The notes: a model not told the origin generated them from the letters alone. 64,000 nucleotides of DNA from Acidobacteriaceae bacterium (GCA_003138515.1 PLGG01000017.1:68639-132638); one strand, 5' to 3'. Counted from the stretch's first letter, positions 43,701-52,531 are shown. Numbers and translations are program-made.

Positions 43701-46700
43701 ACCTCGTCGCAGGTCATTTCAGAATTCTCAAAAGGAATACGGTTTGTTTCGATGTAGCTGATTACGACCCCGCCAGGCCGCTCATCATCGATCCCATCTT
43801 GAATTACTCAACCTACATTGGCCCCCAGGCGTATGCGAGTTCCATTGCTGTTGATCAGAACGGAGAGGCCTACGTCACCGGTGTGGCCGATCTGGAATTT
43901 GCCACCACGCCTGGCAGCTATCAACCTGTCGGCGTTCCTTCAGCCACGGCTAACGATCTTTGGCCGGAGGTCGGAAAGCCGTTTGTGGCCAAGTTCAACA
44001 GTACGGGCACGGCGCTCATCTACTCCACATTCCTCTCGGGAAGCGGAATCGACGCCGCAAATCAGATTGCGATCGATGCCAATGGAGATGCGTTCGTTGT
44101 TGGCAGCACGAGCTCGACAAATTTCCCGGTCACGAGTGGCGCATTACAAACAAAAAACTCTGCCAGCCAGTATTCGGGCTTCGTGACAGAGCTGAACAGT
44201 GCCGGATCGTCCCTGCTCTATTCGAGTTACATTGGCGGCAGTACTTTCAGCTCCATCAATGGGATCGCGGTCGATACCTCGGGGAGCGCGTACCTGGTCG
44301 GGAGAACGGTCGACACAAACTTCCCCACTACGCCTGGAGCATACAGGTCAACGTCGCCATCGAAGTCGGCTAACGCTTCGAGTTCTGCGTTTGTCGCCAA
44401 GTTGAACCCGGCGGGAAATGCGCTGGCCTATTCCACATTTCTGGGCGGGAGCGGATCGGATATTGCGAATGCAATAGCGTTGGATAGTGCGGGAGAGGCG
44501 TACGTCGGAGGAGACACATCCTCGTTCGACTTTCCGGTTACCCCCGGTGCCTTTCAGGGCTCCAGGCAAGCGAGTAACCAGCAGGCGGGATTTGTTGCCA
44601 AGTTGAATGCGTCGGGATCCGCACTCGTCTACTCAACTTATTTGGGCGGAAACTATTTCGATACCCTCACCTCACTTGCTCTGGATCGGAACGGCAATGC
44701 CTATACCACCGGCAGTACATCCTCGCGGTATTTTCCGGTCACGCCCGGGGCCTTTAAACCGGTCATTGGGGTTGACTATTTCGGCGACCCGCAACAAAAC
44801 GCGTTTGTCACCGAGTTGAACGGTGCCGGAACGTCCCTCGTCTACTCGACCTTCCTGGGAGGGAACTTGAGTGACACCGAATATGCCAACATCGGCGATC
44901 AGGCCAATACGATTGCGATAGACGGACAAGGAATGGTGTATGTGGCCGGGGTTGCGTGTACCAGCGATTTCCCGGTCACAGCCGGGGCCTTTCAGTCACA
45001 GAACCAAGACGGGGAAAACTCAGCTGGATGCACCGGGTTCTTGACCAAGCTGAATCCGACGCCTCACACGACCCTTCTTTACTCCACGTTTTTTGGAGGA
45101 ACAGGCAACCAAGACGGCTTGGATTTCCCCGAAGAGGACGGGGTTGCTGGACTGGCTCTTGATTCGTCAGGAAACGTCTATCTCGCCGGCTCCACTTTTT
45201 CGGTTGATTTCCCTACCACAGCAGGTGTCGTTGAAACCGCGATCACAGGCATCGCGCAGGAGGCGACCGTTGCAGAGTTCAATGGCAGCGAGATGAAGTC
45301 GCTGCCTGCTCCGACCGTCACAATCACTTCGAATACTGGTTCGGCGCTCATTGGCCAACCGGTGACATTTACGGCGACCGTCCGGTGCGCCGGCGGTGCG
45401 ACACCTACCGGATTCATCGGGTTCAGCTATCTTCAAGCGGAGTCCAGTGACAACCCCGACCCTCCCAACACGACCGGAATCGGTTTCGGTCCTTGGACCA
45501 CTGTGCCCCTCGATGGTTCCGGAGTTGCTTCCTTCACTGCTACGTCTCTTGTTGCTCTACAATCGCCGGTGAATGCGTTCTATCTGGGCGATGCGAACTA
45601 CGCGCCTGCGACCGGCACCATGACGCAAACGCTTACCGACATTCCCACGACAACCAGCCTGACCTCAAGCGCAAATAATGTGCCCTACGGCACCCCTGTT
45701 GTATTCACCGCGACTGTTCTTGATAACACTGGCAAACCGGCCATAGGTTTTATTGAATTTGGTGTGGGTAATCTTATCTATGCCACCGTCAACGTTGATG
45801 GTTCCGGCCAGGCGACTTGGACCAACGGCACGGGCGGCGCTGCCTTGGCCGTAGGCACAGATACCGTCATTGCCGGATTCTATCCGTACACCGGATACCA
45901 GCCAAGCAGCGGATCTTTGGCCGAGACGTTCACTGCTTTGGGCATAACACCTGCGCCTGTCTTTAACCCGCCGGCCGGAACCTATAGCACGGCCCAGCAG
46001 GTGACTTTGGGCGATTCGAACTCTGCAGCCAGCATCTACTACACGAAAAATGGCACCACGCCGACCACTGGCTCTACGCTGTACACGGGTTCGATCGCTG
46101 TCTCGTCATCGGAGACACTGCAGGCGATCGCGGTGGCCAGCGGCGACACGAGTAGTGCCGTAGCATCGGCAACGTACACCATAAATACTGCTCCGGTCGC
46201 AACTGCACCGATGTTCTCGCCCGCAGCTGGAACCTACACCTCTACTCAGTCCGTGACGCTCAGCGATACAACCCCCGGCGCGACCATCTACTACACGACA
46301 AACGAAACCGCGCCGACGCCAAGCTCAACGGCTTACAGCGGTGCGATCACGGTTTCAGCAACGGAGACGATTGAGGCCATCGCAGTCGCGAATGGGTACT
46401 CAAATAGCGCAATTGCAACCGCCTCATACACTATCAACCTGTCGCCTCCGAGTTTCACATTGAGTGCGTCGCCTTCCTCGCTGATTGTTTCGTCCGGTGG
46501 GCAAGGAGCCGTCACTTTGACGGTGACTCCCCAGAACGGCTTCAACTCGACAGTGAATTTTGCCTGTAGCGGGTTGCCAAGCGGTGCCTCCTGCGCCTTC
46601 AATCCGCCGACTTTAACACCCTCGGCTGCTTCAGCTACGACAACGCTCTCCATTACAGGAGAAACGCTGGCGTTGAATCTCGGCCCCGGCCCGTTCATAC

Positions 46701-46936
46701 CAGGGGCGCTTATCGTGTCATCGCTGTGTCTGCTGGGTTGGAATATTCGTGGCGGAGTGCGGAGTGTTTGCCTGATTGCAATCGCATTTATCGCGCTCGG
46801 TGGTATTGCAGCCTGTGGCGGCGGAAACAGCGGAGGTGGTGGAGGCGGAACGACGCCGGTCACTTCAACCATAGTAGTGACTGCCACGTCAGGTTCTATT
46901 CAGCAAACCGCGACCATCTCGCTGACGGTCGAGTAG
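40784..46936 (+). CDS. giant secreted multidomain protein: Kelch propeller, chitobiase-type repeats, SBBP propeller, Ig-like, C-terminal anchor
   Basis: 2050 residues, GTG start 40784 after GAAAGG. Signal peptide 1-30. Residues 30-610 hold seven Kelch-type repeats, each with W-W-M/I-GGS, GVYGTLG, NTPGGR, NLWLFGG and LNDLWEY, giving one seven-bladed propeller. At 612-770 come two chitobiase C-terminal-type domains (STIYYTTNGTTPT). At about 790-1005 is the N-terminal domain that usually precedes SBBP repeats (FEPNRGQSS), followed by SBBP repeats to about 1480 (YSTFLGGSG...ANAIALDSAGEAYVGG). Two Ig-like domains (1509-1718), two more chitobiase-type domains (1722-1885) and another beta domain follow. 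The end has two hydrophobic helices split by basic residues, a lipobox-like IAACGGG, a Gly-rich linker and a TVTLTV-type strand. Role in adhesion or carbohydrate binding is inference. Confidence 0.85.
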   Translation: MRVKTHRPLSGLLLGCVFAFAGIVMSAAAQTTAPNEWTWMSGSSQGNTAGVYGQLGIAAPGNNPGGRWSTISWRDANGNLWLYGAQNGGFDENRVEAYLDDVWEYNTSSQEWAWMAGSNSVPSGSSNGCIICAAPPVFGNYQTPSAGNTPGGGLQPAAEWIDKSGNLWLFGGQENIISGGSSIFEPVNALWEFNVSSHEWAWIGGSSNLNGSAPGAYGTLGEAAPGNTPGGRIGSTSWIDSSDNLWLFGGLGEDSAGNTGYLNDLWMFSPSSNQWTWMGGENTFKGACLTVFGACAAPGVPGTLQSPAAGNVPTGRSAASGWTDTRGNFWLFGGTTSVAYDINGSSGFEGTYINDLWEYSPSTKAWTWMSGNASLTGNAPQYGNSPGVYGTQGIPSATNTPGGRSGSYTWIDSIGNLWLFGGGGFDSTTNTGSLGDLWMFDVSQNQWVWIRGSSTFTAVSTTKVYSYVGVYGTLGTAQASNTPGSRSAGAQWTDQSGNIWLFGGWGTDSVGTWGVLNDIWEFNPATALWTWMGGSSTVPNNGSNSDGQFGMYGDLGVPAATNMPGGRRSPASWTDGNSNFWLFGGYGCSTVYCGDYLNDLWEYSFTAPGVPLPTFNPPGGAYSSAQTVTVSDTAAGSTIYYTTNGTTPTKGSTEYMGPVTVSSSETLQAIAVGSGGASSIVASATYTIGPIATAPMFSPAAGTYTSPQSVTLSDTTPGATIYYTANGSSPTTSSTIYSGAITVSTPETIEAMAVASGYSNSPVVSATYTITVPTCASASNNSQPSNRLSNAKRTAIQKQFDLLPLIFEPNRGQSSSDAKFLAQGRGFNALFRGNETDFLFTSHAASSGLLRVTLLNALRNTAVSGEQQLPGTVNYFAGDKPEKWHTGLPTFERLRYASIYPGTDLIYYGNKGRLEFDFQLSPGAAPSSIQLHFDGARNLRIDGNGDLIVAADGGHIAFEKPIIYQPAGAGRKDLVAGHFRILKRNTVCFDVADYDPARPLIIDPILNYSTYIGPQAYASSIAVDQNGEAYVTGVADLEFATTPGSYQPVGVPSATANDLWPEVGKPFVAKFNSTGTALIYSTFLSGSGIDAANQIAIDANGDAFVVGSTSSTNFPVTSGALQTKNSASQYSGFVTELNSAGSSLLYSSYIGGSTFSSINGIAVDTSGSAYLVGRTVDTNFPTTPGAYRSTSPSKSANASSSAFVAKLNPAGNALAYSTFLGGSGSDIANAIALDSAGEAYVGGDTSSFDFPVTPGAFQGSRQASNQQAGFVAKLNASGSALVYSTYLGGNYFDTLTSLALDRNGNAYTTGSTSSRYFPVTPGAFKPVIGVDYFGDPQQNAFVTELNGAGTSLVYSTFLGGNLSDTEYANIGDQANTIAIDGQGMVYVAGVACTSDFPVTAGAFQSQNQDGENSAGCTGFLTKLNPTPHTTLLYSTFFGGTGNQDGLDFPEEDGVAGLALDSSGNVYLAGSTFSVDFPTTAGVVETAITGIAQEATVAEFNGSEMKSLPAPTVTITSNTGSALIGQPVTFTATVRCAGGATPTGFIGFSYLQAESSDNPDPPNTTGIGFGPWTTVPLDGSGVASFTATSLVALQSPVNAFYLGDANYAPATGTMTQTLTDIPTTTSLTSSANNVPYGTPVVFTATVLDNTGKPAIGFIEFGVGNLIYATVNVDGSGQATWTNGTGGAALAVGTDTVIAGFYPYTGYQPSSGSLAETFTALGITPAPVFNPPAGTYSTAQQVTLGDSNSAASIYYTKNGTTPTTGSTLYTGSIAVSSSETLQAIAVASGDTSSAVASATYTINTAPVATAPMFSPAAGTYTSTQSVTLSDTTPGATIYYTTNETAPTPSSTAYSGAITVSATETIEAIAVANGYSNSAIATASYTINLSPPSFTLSASPSSLIVSSGGQGAVTLTVTPQNGFNSTVNFACSGLPSGASCAFNPPTLTPSAASATTTLSITGETLALNLGPGPFIPGALIVSSLCLLGWNIRGGVRSVCLIAIAFIALGGIAACGGGNSGGGGGGTTPVTSTIVVTATSGSIQQTATISLTVE
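42610..43095 (+). repeat. chitobiase-type two-domain cassette, copy 1
   Basis: Encodes two successive domains. The same pair recurs at 45950-46435 with long stretches of near-identical DNA, for example around GTGACGCTCAGCGATAC and GCGACCATCTACTACAC. An internal duplication of the pair, not of single domains. Confidence 0.75.
45950..46435 (+). repeat. chitobiase-type two-domain cassette, copy 2
   Basis: Second copy of the cassette at 42610-43095, on the other side of the SBBP propeller and Ig-like domains. The second domain of each cassette is the better conserved at DNA level, suggesting a recent duplication or gene conversion. Confidence 0.75.
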
Positions 46937-47354
46937 CATGCTCGAATCGTTAATCCTCTTTCCGATGCTGCCGATAGCCGATGCTCGGTGCCCGCCAGCC
47001 GGTTCAAGTAGCGGGGTCTGCGACACATGCAGTTGAATGTGGCTCACCACATCTTCCGTCCTTTCGAGCTAAGTTTGGACCGGAAATCGGCGTACCGGTC
47101 GGATCACCGGCAAACCGGAAGCAACGTGAGCCACATCACGTTAGGGACGGATTGCCGATCATTCGTCCATCATAATTGGATGAGCAATCCGGTACATCCA
47201 TGCAGAAGCCAGGGGAGCTAGAGGTTGAGCAGGTGCGGTTTGCGATGGACCGCAGCTATTTTCGCCGAACAAGGTTGAAATCATCAACAATCCGGGACAC
47301 GCGCGGAACGCTCACGAAGCCCCGGAAACACACAATCTCTGGAGGATTCGATTC
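46937..47354. other. non-coding region with an 11-base inverted repeat
   Basis: 418 bases between the giant gene and the WxxGxW gene. ATGTGGCTCAC (47037-47047) is perfectly inverted at 47126-47136, enclosing 78 bases; a transcript could fold there. Small frames are present but lack ribosome sites. No known riboswitch recognised. Confidence 0.45.
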
Positions 47355-47648
47355 ATGGTGAAAAAGATTGCACTGGCATTATTGCTAGCTCTCACATTGT
47401 TCCCTGCGGCCTCGTTTGCGCAGATTGTGGTCCGCATAGCTCCGCCGCCGCCCATGCACGAAGACCGCGGCCGGCCACCGGATCGGGGTTACGTGTGGAT
47501 CGCCGGCTACCACCGCTGGGAGGGCGACCACTACGTCTGGACCCCCGGCCGCTGGGAGCGTCCGCCCCGTGAACACCAACGTTGGGTTGCTCACAGGTGG
47601 GTCCACCATGGCGATCACTGGGAGCTGCAGGAAGGACACTGGCAGTAG
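47355..47648 (+). CDS. secreted WxxGxW-type repeat protein
   Basis: 97 residues, start ATG 47355 eight bases after GGAGG. Signal peptide 1-22 (cleavage after SFA). The mature part is rich in Trp, His, Tyr and Arg in repeated units (YVWIAGYHRWEGDHYVWTPGRWERP ... HRWVHHGDHWELQEGHW), the pattern of small periplasmic or outer-membrane-associated WxxGxW repeat proteins. Function unknown. Confidence 0.85.
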   Translation: MVKKIALALLLALTLFPAASFAQIVVRIAPPPPMHEDRGRPPDRGYVWIAGYHRWEGDHYVWTPGRWERPPREHQRWVAHRWVHHGDHWELQEGHWQ

Positions 47649-47744
47649 ATTGCACTTCCAACCAAGAGAAAAGCGAGGCGCGAGCCCCGCCTGACGCCGT
47701 AGCGTCCGCCTTCCCGCTCTCACCCTTCCACAGAAAATGGGTTG

Positions 47745-47779
47745 CCCCATCCTTCGCTTCTTTCTGGCGAAGGGTGGGA
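47745..47779. repeat. hairpin element related to 17195-17235
   Basis: CCCATCCTTCGC (47746-47757) pairs with GCGAAGGGTGGG (47767-47778), one G-T pair allowed, loop of 9 bases. Shares the CCATCCTT stem core and preceding GCC with the hairpin between ahcY and metF. Confidence 0.65.
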
Positions 47780-47833
47780 TAGCACGAACGCTCACCTTCG
47801 CGCCGCCTAATCCCTGGTCCCCGCTTTTCGCCC

Positions 47834-48035
47834 CGCGCCGTAGGCGCAGCGGCTGTTAGCCCCGCGCTTCAGCGCGGGGAACGCAGAATGATGAATAAAT
47901 AGGAGTACCGTAGGGACGCCGCCCGACTGCGCCCGCACCTCGCGAAAACTGCTGTCGCCAAGAAATCACGGAGGGAGCAGGGGCCTTCAGGCCCCTGAAC
48001 AGGCCCGCCATCACGGTCTGGGCCTTCAGGCCCGG
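47834..48035. repeat. cluster of hairpins, three with TTCA tetraloops
   Basis: Stems: GCGCC-GTA-GGCGC (about 47834-47846), CCCCGCGC-TTCA-GCGCGGGG (47860-47879), CAGGGGCC-TTCA-GGCCCCTG (47978-47997) and a GGGCC-TTCA-GGCCC hairpin (about 48018-48035). Different stems with the same loop imply a family of mobile or recurrent palindromes, not one duplicated sequence. Confidence 0.75.
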
Positions 48036-48329
48036 AAACAACCAGCGCCCGCATCAACTCACCCACCGAATTTGAAAAACAAAAAGCGTGGCGAAGCCGC
48101 GATCAAATCGTCGTGTCAAAACGCGGCCGACCATCCCGCCAAGCCCTGGCCACCATGCGCGAAATCGCTCCAGTCACCCCGATGCCGTTTACCGATAAGT
48201 AATTTCCGAGTAGGCGACGACTCGCCAAGTGGCAAGACAATTCCGGGGCGCGAGTGCCATGGCGATTGTTTGAAAACTGTCCGGAATTGGCCATCTTTTC
48301 TTCCTCGGAGTCTGCAGAGTAAACAAAAC

Positions 48330-49382
48330 ATGGAGACTCCGGTAAGAACTAAATGGACTCTTGCTACGCGAGGAATCCCATTGAATCTCGATGCATCGCT
48401 GAAGGCCGCCGAACCAGCTGCAGCCCTACCGCCGTCAACTCTCCGCAAGATCTTCATCGGCAGTGACGGCCTCCGCACCGGCTGGGGCTTGCTCATCTTC
48501 ATCGCTCTCTTCATCGCCGTTGCCACCTGTGTTAACGTTATCGGCCACAAGCTCTTCCCGCCTCCTGCAGAAGCTGCCTCGGAGGCATTCGCCACGCCGC
48601 ACGCCGTTTTCGTCTCCGGAACCCTCGGGGTCCTCGTGACTCTCCTCGTGACTTGGATCATGTCGAAGATCGAGCGTCGCCCTAACTCCGTCTACGGCTT
48701 CGGCGGCAACCGCAAGCTCTTGCTCTTCGCGGTCGGCCTGGCCGGTGGAGCGATCTGCATCTCGCTTCTCGTTCTGACCCTCTGGAGGACCGGGCTCCTC
48801 GTCATCGACAGCCGCCTGCTCTTTGGCAGCGCCATTCTCCGCTACGCATCAATCTGGCTGTTCAACTTCCTCCTGGTCGGCCTTTTCGAGGAGTACAGCG
48901 CGCGCGGCTACCTCCAGTACACCCTAACCCGCGGTCTTGCCAGCCTCTACCAGCGGGCTTTCAAGACTCGGCACAGCGTAGCTTTGGGCTTCTGGACCTC
49001 AGCCATTATTCTCTCCATTCTCTTTGGGCTGGGCCACGGCAAAAACCCGGGCGAATCACCAATCGGGCTGCTCTCGTCTGGCCTTGCCGCCATGGTCTTC
49101 TGCCTCAGTCTTTGGCGCACCGGTTCTCTCTGGTGGGCCATAGGCTTCCACTCCTCGTGGGACTGGGGACAGTCCTTCCTCTATGGCGTCGCCAACAGCG
49201 GGACCGTGATTAAGCACAATCTCCTGGCCACGCACGCCGCAGGTAAGACCATTCTGAGCGGCGGGACTACCGGCCCTGAAGGCAGTATATTCATCCTCGC
49301 CGTCCTGACCCTCGCCAGCCTCGTCATTTTCTTCACACTAACCCGTGCCCAATATGGCAAAACGCCGGAGCACTCCACCTGA
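48330..49382 (+). CDS. CPBP-family intramembrane metalloprotease
   Basis: 350 residues from ATG 48330. About eight membrane segments. The CPBP (CAAX-processing/bacteriocin) motifs are present: EEYSARGYLQ (EExxxR), a following FGLGHGKN with His, and GFHSSWDWGQ with the last His. These residues coordinate the metal in Rce1-type enzymes. Bacterial members process peptides or are immunity proteins; the substrate here is unknown. In-frame codons upstream to 48072 are probably untranslated. Confidence 0.88.
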   Translation: METPVRTKWTLATRGIPLNLDASLKAAEPAAALPPSTLRKIFIGSDGLRTGWGLLIFIALFIAVATCVNVIGHKLFPPPAEAASEAFATPHAVFVSGTLGVLVTLLVTWIMSKIERRPNSVYGFGGNRKLLLFAVGLAGGAICISLLVLTLWRTGLLVIDSRLLFGSAILRYASIWLFNFLLVGLFEEYSARGYLQYTLTRGLASLYQRAFKTRHSVALGFWTSAIILSILFGLGHGKNPGESPIGLLSSGLAAMVFCLSLWRTGSLWWAIGFHSSWDWGQSFLYGVANSGTVIKHNLLATHAAGKTILSGGTTGPEGSIFILAVLTLASLVIFFTLTRAQYGKTPEHST

Positions 49383-49776
49383 CTTCGAGCATAGTGCTCC
49401 TCAACCGCGAATCAGGCAGGTGAAGCCTTTCGGACAAGATCCCGAGTAACGCATACAGCGTTTATCGGCGGGAGTGTCAACCCCCCGGCGTTTCGTGGTC
49501 AAGTGTAAATGCACCCATTCTCGACGATTTGACAGTTGTGCCCGAATCACCGGCCATTCGGAAATTACTACTTGATCAACACTCGAGCTGAGCCTGTCGC
49601 CGGACCACAAGATTACTACTGAAAAGTCGGCTACGCTCCAGGAAATGTGACACGGGGCTTGAAAGCCGTGGAGATTTGGTAAACCGATTCGCGAAAAATC
49701 GTGGAAAATACAAATCCCCTCCCCTCGCCGAGTCAGGAAAATCTTTTAAACCATTGATAATAAATATGTTATTCGA
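49383..49776. other. region between the CPBP gene and tRNA-Leu
   Basis: Roughly 390 bases, becoming A+T-rich toward the tRNA (49740-49776). No supported gene, and no integrase remnant recognised. Would be the right end of the proposed island. Confidence 0.4.
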
Positions 49777-49864
49777 TGGTGCCGGGAGGGGGGGTCGAAC
49801 CCCCATGACCGCTAGGGCCGGCAGATTTTGAGTCTGCTGCGTCTGCCAATTCCGCCATCCCGGC
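49777..49864 (-). tRNA. tRNA-Leu (CAA)
   Basis: 88 bases on the minus strand including CCA. The 5' GCCGGGA pairs with TCCCGGC; the anticodon arm is GCAGA-CTCAAAA-TCTGC, giving anticodon CAA; a long variable arm and the GGTTCGACC T-arm are present as expected for a class II tRNA. Its 3' 17 bases (49777-49793) are repeated at 40399-40415. Confidence 0.94.
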
Positions 49865-50068
49865 CTTGGGAGGGGATCTGCTCCCAAAGTATCGCATAGC
49901 CCTTCACTTATCCGCCACGTGCCGCGCCTCTCGCATCGCAGGTGAAATCCCCCACCAGCCAGAGCCGCGCCTTCTTTCTTGGCGCGGCCAGGCCGAAGGC
50001 GTCCGTCTTTCCACATCTGGCTCTCCAACCTGCGCTCGAGCCCCTGTGCGAGAATGAAGGCATCAACG

Positions 50069-52531
50069 ATGACCAGCGCCTCCTCTGCCGTCGTTCCTGA
50101 GCCCATCACCGTCACTCCGCAGATGCTTGCGCAACACAGCATCACCGCGGAGGAGTACGAGCGCATTCTCGCGGCGCTCGGCCGCACCCCCTCGCTCACC
50201 GAGCTCGGCATTTACAGCGTGATGTGGAGCGAGCACTGCTCCTACAAATCCAGCCGCGTCCACCTCAAGCGCCTGCCCACTAAAAGCGATCGCGTCGTCC
50301 AGGGTCCCGGCGAGAACGCGGGCATCATCGACGTGGGCGATGGCTGGGCCTGCGCCTTCAAGATCGAATCGCACAATCATCCGAGCTCCATCGAGCCTCA
50401 TCAGGGCGCGGCCACGGGCGTGGGCGGCATCCTGCGCGACATCTTCACCATGGGCGCGCGCCCGCTCGCCGTCATGGACTCCCTCCGCTTCGGGCCGATT
50501 GAGCCCGGCGAAGCCGACCGCGAAACCGTCCACAAAAATCATTCCATCCTCGAGGGCGTGGTCAGTGGCGTCGCCAGCTACGGCAACTGCTTTGGCGTGC
50601 CCAACCTTGGCGGCGAAACAAAATTCGAGCCGTGCTACAGCGGCAACCCGCTCGTCAACGCCTTCGCCCTCGGCCTCGTCCGCAAGGATGAAATCTTCTA
50701 CGCCAAAGCCAGTGGCACCGGCAATCCCGTCATCTACGTTGGCGCGAAAACCGGCCGCGATGGCATCCACGGCGCAACCATGGCCAGCGAGGAATTCAAG
50801 GAAGGCTCCGAGCAAAAGCGCCCTAACGTCCAGGTCGGCGACCCGTTCATGGAGAAACTTCTTCTCGAAGCCTGCCTTGAAGCCATGCAGACCGGCGCCA
50901 TCGTCGGCATTCAGGATATGGGCGCGGCCGGCCTCACCTGCTCCACCTGCGAGATGGGCGGGCGTGGCGGTGTCGGCCTCGATGTCGAGCTCGACCGCGT
51001 CCCTCAGCGCGAAACCGGCATGAGCGCCTACGAGATCATGCTCTCCGAAAGCCAGGAGCGCATGTTGCTCGTCGCGGAAAAAGGCCGCGAAGACGAAGTG
51101 CTGCGCGTCTTTTCGAAGTGGGGCCTCGACGCGGTCATCGTCGGCACGGTAGAGCCCGAGCCGCGCCTCCGCATCCGTCATCACGGCGAGCTCGTCGCCG
51201 ATATTCCCAATCAATCGCTCACCGACGATGCGCCGCTCTACCATCGATCCGTCGGCACGTGGAAAGCTCCCGTCCCGCTCGACCCTCCCGCCGAAGCTCT
51301 CGCCGAGCTCGCCATGGACCGCGATTACACCGCCGACCTCAAAAAGCTTCTCGCCAGCTCCAACGTCTGCTCCAAGCGCTGGGTCCATGAGCAGTACGAC
51401 AGCATGGTTCAAACGAATACCGCGCAAGGCCCCGGCGGCGAAGCCGGCGTGATGCGGATTAAGGGAACAGGGAACAGGGATCAGGGATCGGAAAAGCCCG
51501 AACTCGGCCTCGCCATGGCCCTCGACGGCAATGGTCGCTGGGCGTATCTCGATCCCAAACTCGGCGCCATGCACGCCGTCGCCGAATCCGCGCGCAAAGT
51601 TGCCTGCACCGGCGCAACGCCGGTCGCCGCCACCAACTGCCTCAACTTCGGCAATCCCGAGAAGCCCGAGATCATGGCTCAGCTTTCGGCAGCCATCGAT
51701 GGCATCGCCGAAGCCTGCACCGCCTTGGGCACGCCGATCACCGGCGGCAACGTTTCTCTTTACAACGAGACGCGCGGCGAAGGCATCTATCCCACGCCGG
51801 TCCTCGGCATCGTTGGCATCCTCGACGACGTAACCAAAGCCGTCCCCGCGCACTTCCAGCGCGAAAAGGACGCCATCGTTCTGCTCTGGCCGATTCCGCG
51901 CGGCGAGGAGCCGAACCCCGGACTCAAGGTTCCGCTCAATCCTCCTCCCATCAGCCAATATCCGCTGCCCGCGCTCGAGCGCGAGCCCAGAGATCGTGAG
52001 CTGGCCGACGCATCCGACGCCGAAACCGCCACGAATCTTACCGCCTTCGGCTCCTCCGAGTTTGCCAAGGTCGTCCTCGATGCGCTCTGGGGCACTCCGC
52101 CTGCGCTCGATCTCGACGCCGAGGCCAGCCTGCACGATTTGCTCGCCATCCTCGCCTGGCGCAAGCTCATCCGTTCAGCCCGCGACATCTCCGACGGCGG
52201 TATCGCTGTCGCTCTCGCGCAAGCCGCATTCACCAGAGGCATCGGCGCAACCGTCGAGCAGGATCCGTCGCTCCTCGCGCATCCGCTCTTCGGTCTCTTC
52301 GCTGAGCCCGCCTCCACCATCATCGTCACCACCGATCCGAAAAACCTCTCCGAGATCGACGCCATCGCAGGCCAGCATAATTTCTTCTCGGCCCACATCG
52401 GCACAACCGGCGGCAACCGCCTCGAAATCTCCGTCGACGGTGAATCCTTCATCTCCGCACCGCTCGCCGAACTTCGTACACTCTGGGCCTCCGCCCTGGA
52501 AGCAAATCTTCGCAATGAGGTGCCTGCGTGA
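50069..52531 (+). CDS. purL: phosphoribosylformylglycinamidine synthase subunit PurL
   Basis: 820 residues from ATG 50069 (AAGG at correct spacing; ATG 50054 is in frame but less well placed). The small-type PurL that works with PurS and PurQ, which are not in this window. Visible: [60 protein letters not shown], a second AIRS-like half with [14 protein letters not shown] and [10 protein letters not shown], and [19 protein letters not shown] end. A four-unit 7-bp repeat (51463-51490) is inserted in frame in the middle loop, encoding [16 protein letters not shown] residues. Confidence 0.95.
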   Translation: MTSASSAVVPEPITVTPQMLAQHSITAEEYERILAALGRTPSLTELGIYSVMWSEHCSYKSSRVHLKRLPTKSDRVVQGPGENAGIIDVGDGWACAFKIESHNHPSSIEPHQGAATGVGGILRDIFTMGARPLAVMDSLRFGPIEPGEADRETVHKNHSILEGVVSGVASYGNCFGVPNLGGETKFEPCYSGNPLVNAFALGLVRKDEIFYAKASGTGNPVIYVGAKTGRDGIHGATMASEEFKEGSEQKRPNVQVGDPFMEKLLLEACLEAMQTGAIVGIQDMGAAGLTCSTCEMGGRGGVGLDVELDRVPQRETGMSAYEIMLSESQERMLLVAEKGREDEVLRVFSKWGLDAVIVGTVEPEPRLRIRHHGELVADIPNQSLTDDAPLYHRSVGTWKAPVPLDPPAEALAELAMDRDYTADLKKLLASSNVCSKRWVHEQYDSMVQTNTAQGPGGEAGVMRIKGTGNRDQGSEKPELGLAMALDGNGRWAYLDPKLGAMHAVAESARKVACTGATPVAATNCLNFGNPEKPEIMAQLSAAIDGIAEACTALGTPITGGNVSLYNETRGEGIYPTPVLGIVGILDDVTKAVPAHFQREKDAIVLLWPIPRGEEPNPGLKVPLNPPPISQYPLPALEREPRDRELADASDAETATNLTAFGSSEFAKVVLDALWGTPPALDLDAEASLHDLLAILAWRKLIRSARDISDGGIAVALAQAAFTRGIGATVEQDPSLLAHPLFGLFAEPASTIIVTTDPKNLSEIDAIAGQHNFFSAHIGTTGGNRLEISVDGESFISAPLAELRTLWASALEANLRNEVPA
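51463..51490. repeat. 7-bp repeat array inside purL
   Basis: GGGAACA, GGGAACA, GGGATCA, GGGATCG, contiguous. Encodes a polar loop that typical PurL proteins lack. Same repeat style as intergenic arrays elsewhere in the window. Confidence 0.8.

Larger units (their letters stand above)
47649..48329. other. repeat-rich intergenic region
   Basis: About 680 bases without a supported gene. It holds one CCCATCCTTCGC hairpin (47745-47779) and a string of hairpins with TTCA or GTA loops between 47834 and 48035. A frame from 48072 continues into the CPBP protease gene but its first 86 codons look non-coding. Confidence 0.6.

Noticed and set aside
48072..48329. 86-residue N-terminal extension of the CPBP protease
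   Set aside because: Composition is unlike coding sequence around it, no ribosome site at 48072, and family members start near the first membrane segment; ATG 48330 is better.
51463..51490. CRISPR-like array
   Set aside because: The repeats are 7 bases with no spacers between units, and no cas gene is present; it is a simple tandem array.
50063..52135. 690-codon open frame antisense to purL
   Set aside because: It mirrors purL codon by codon. High third-position GC in the real gene leaves the opposite strand open; no ribosome site and only low-complexity Ala/Gly/Asp-rich product.
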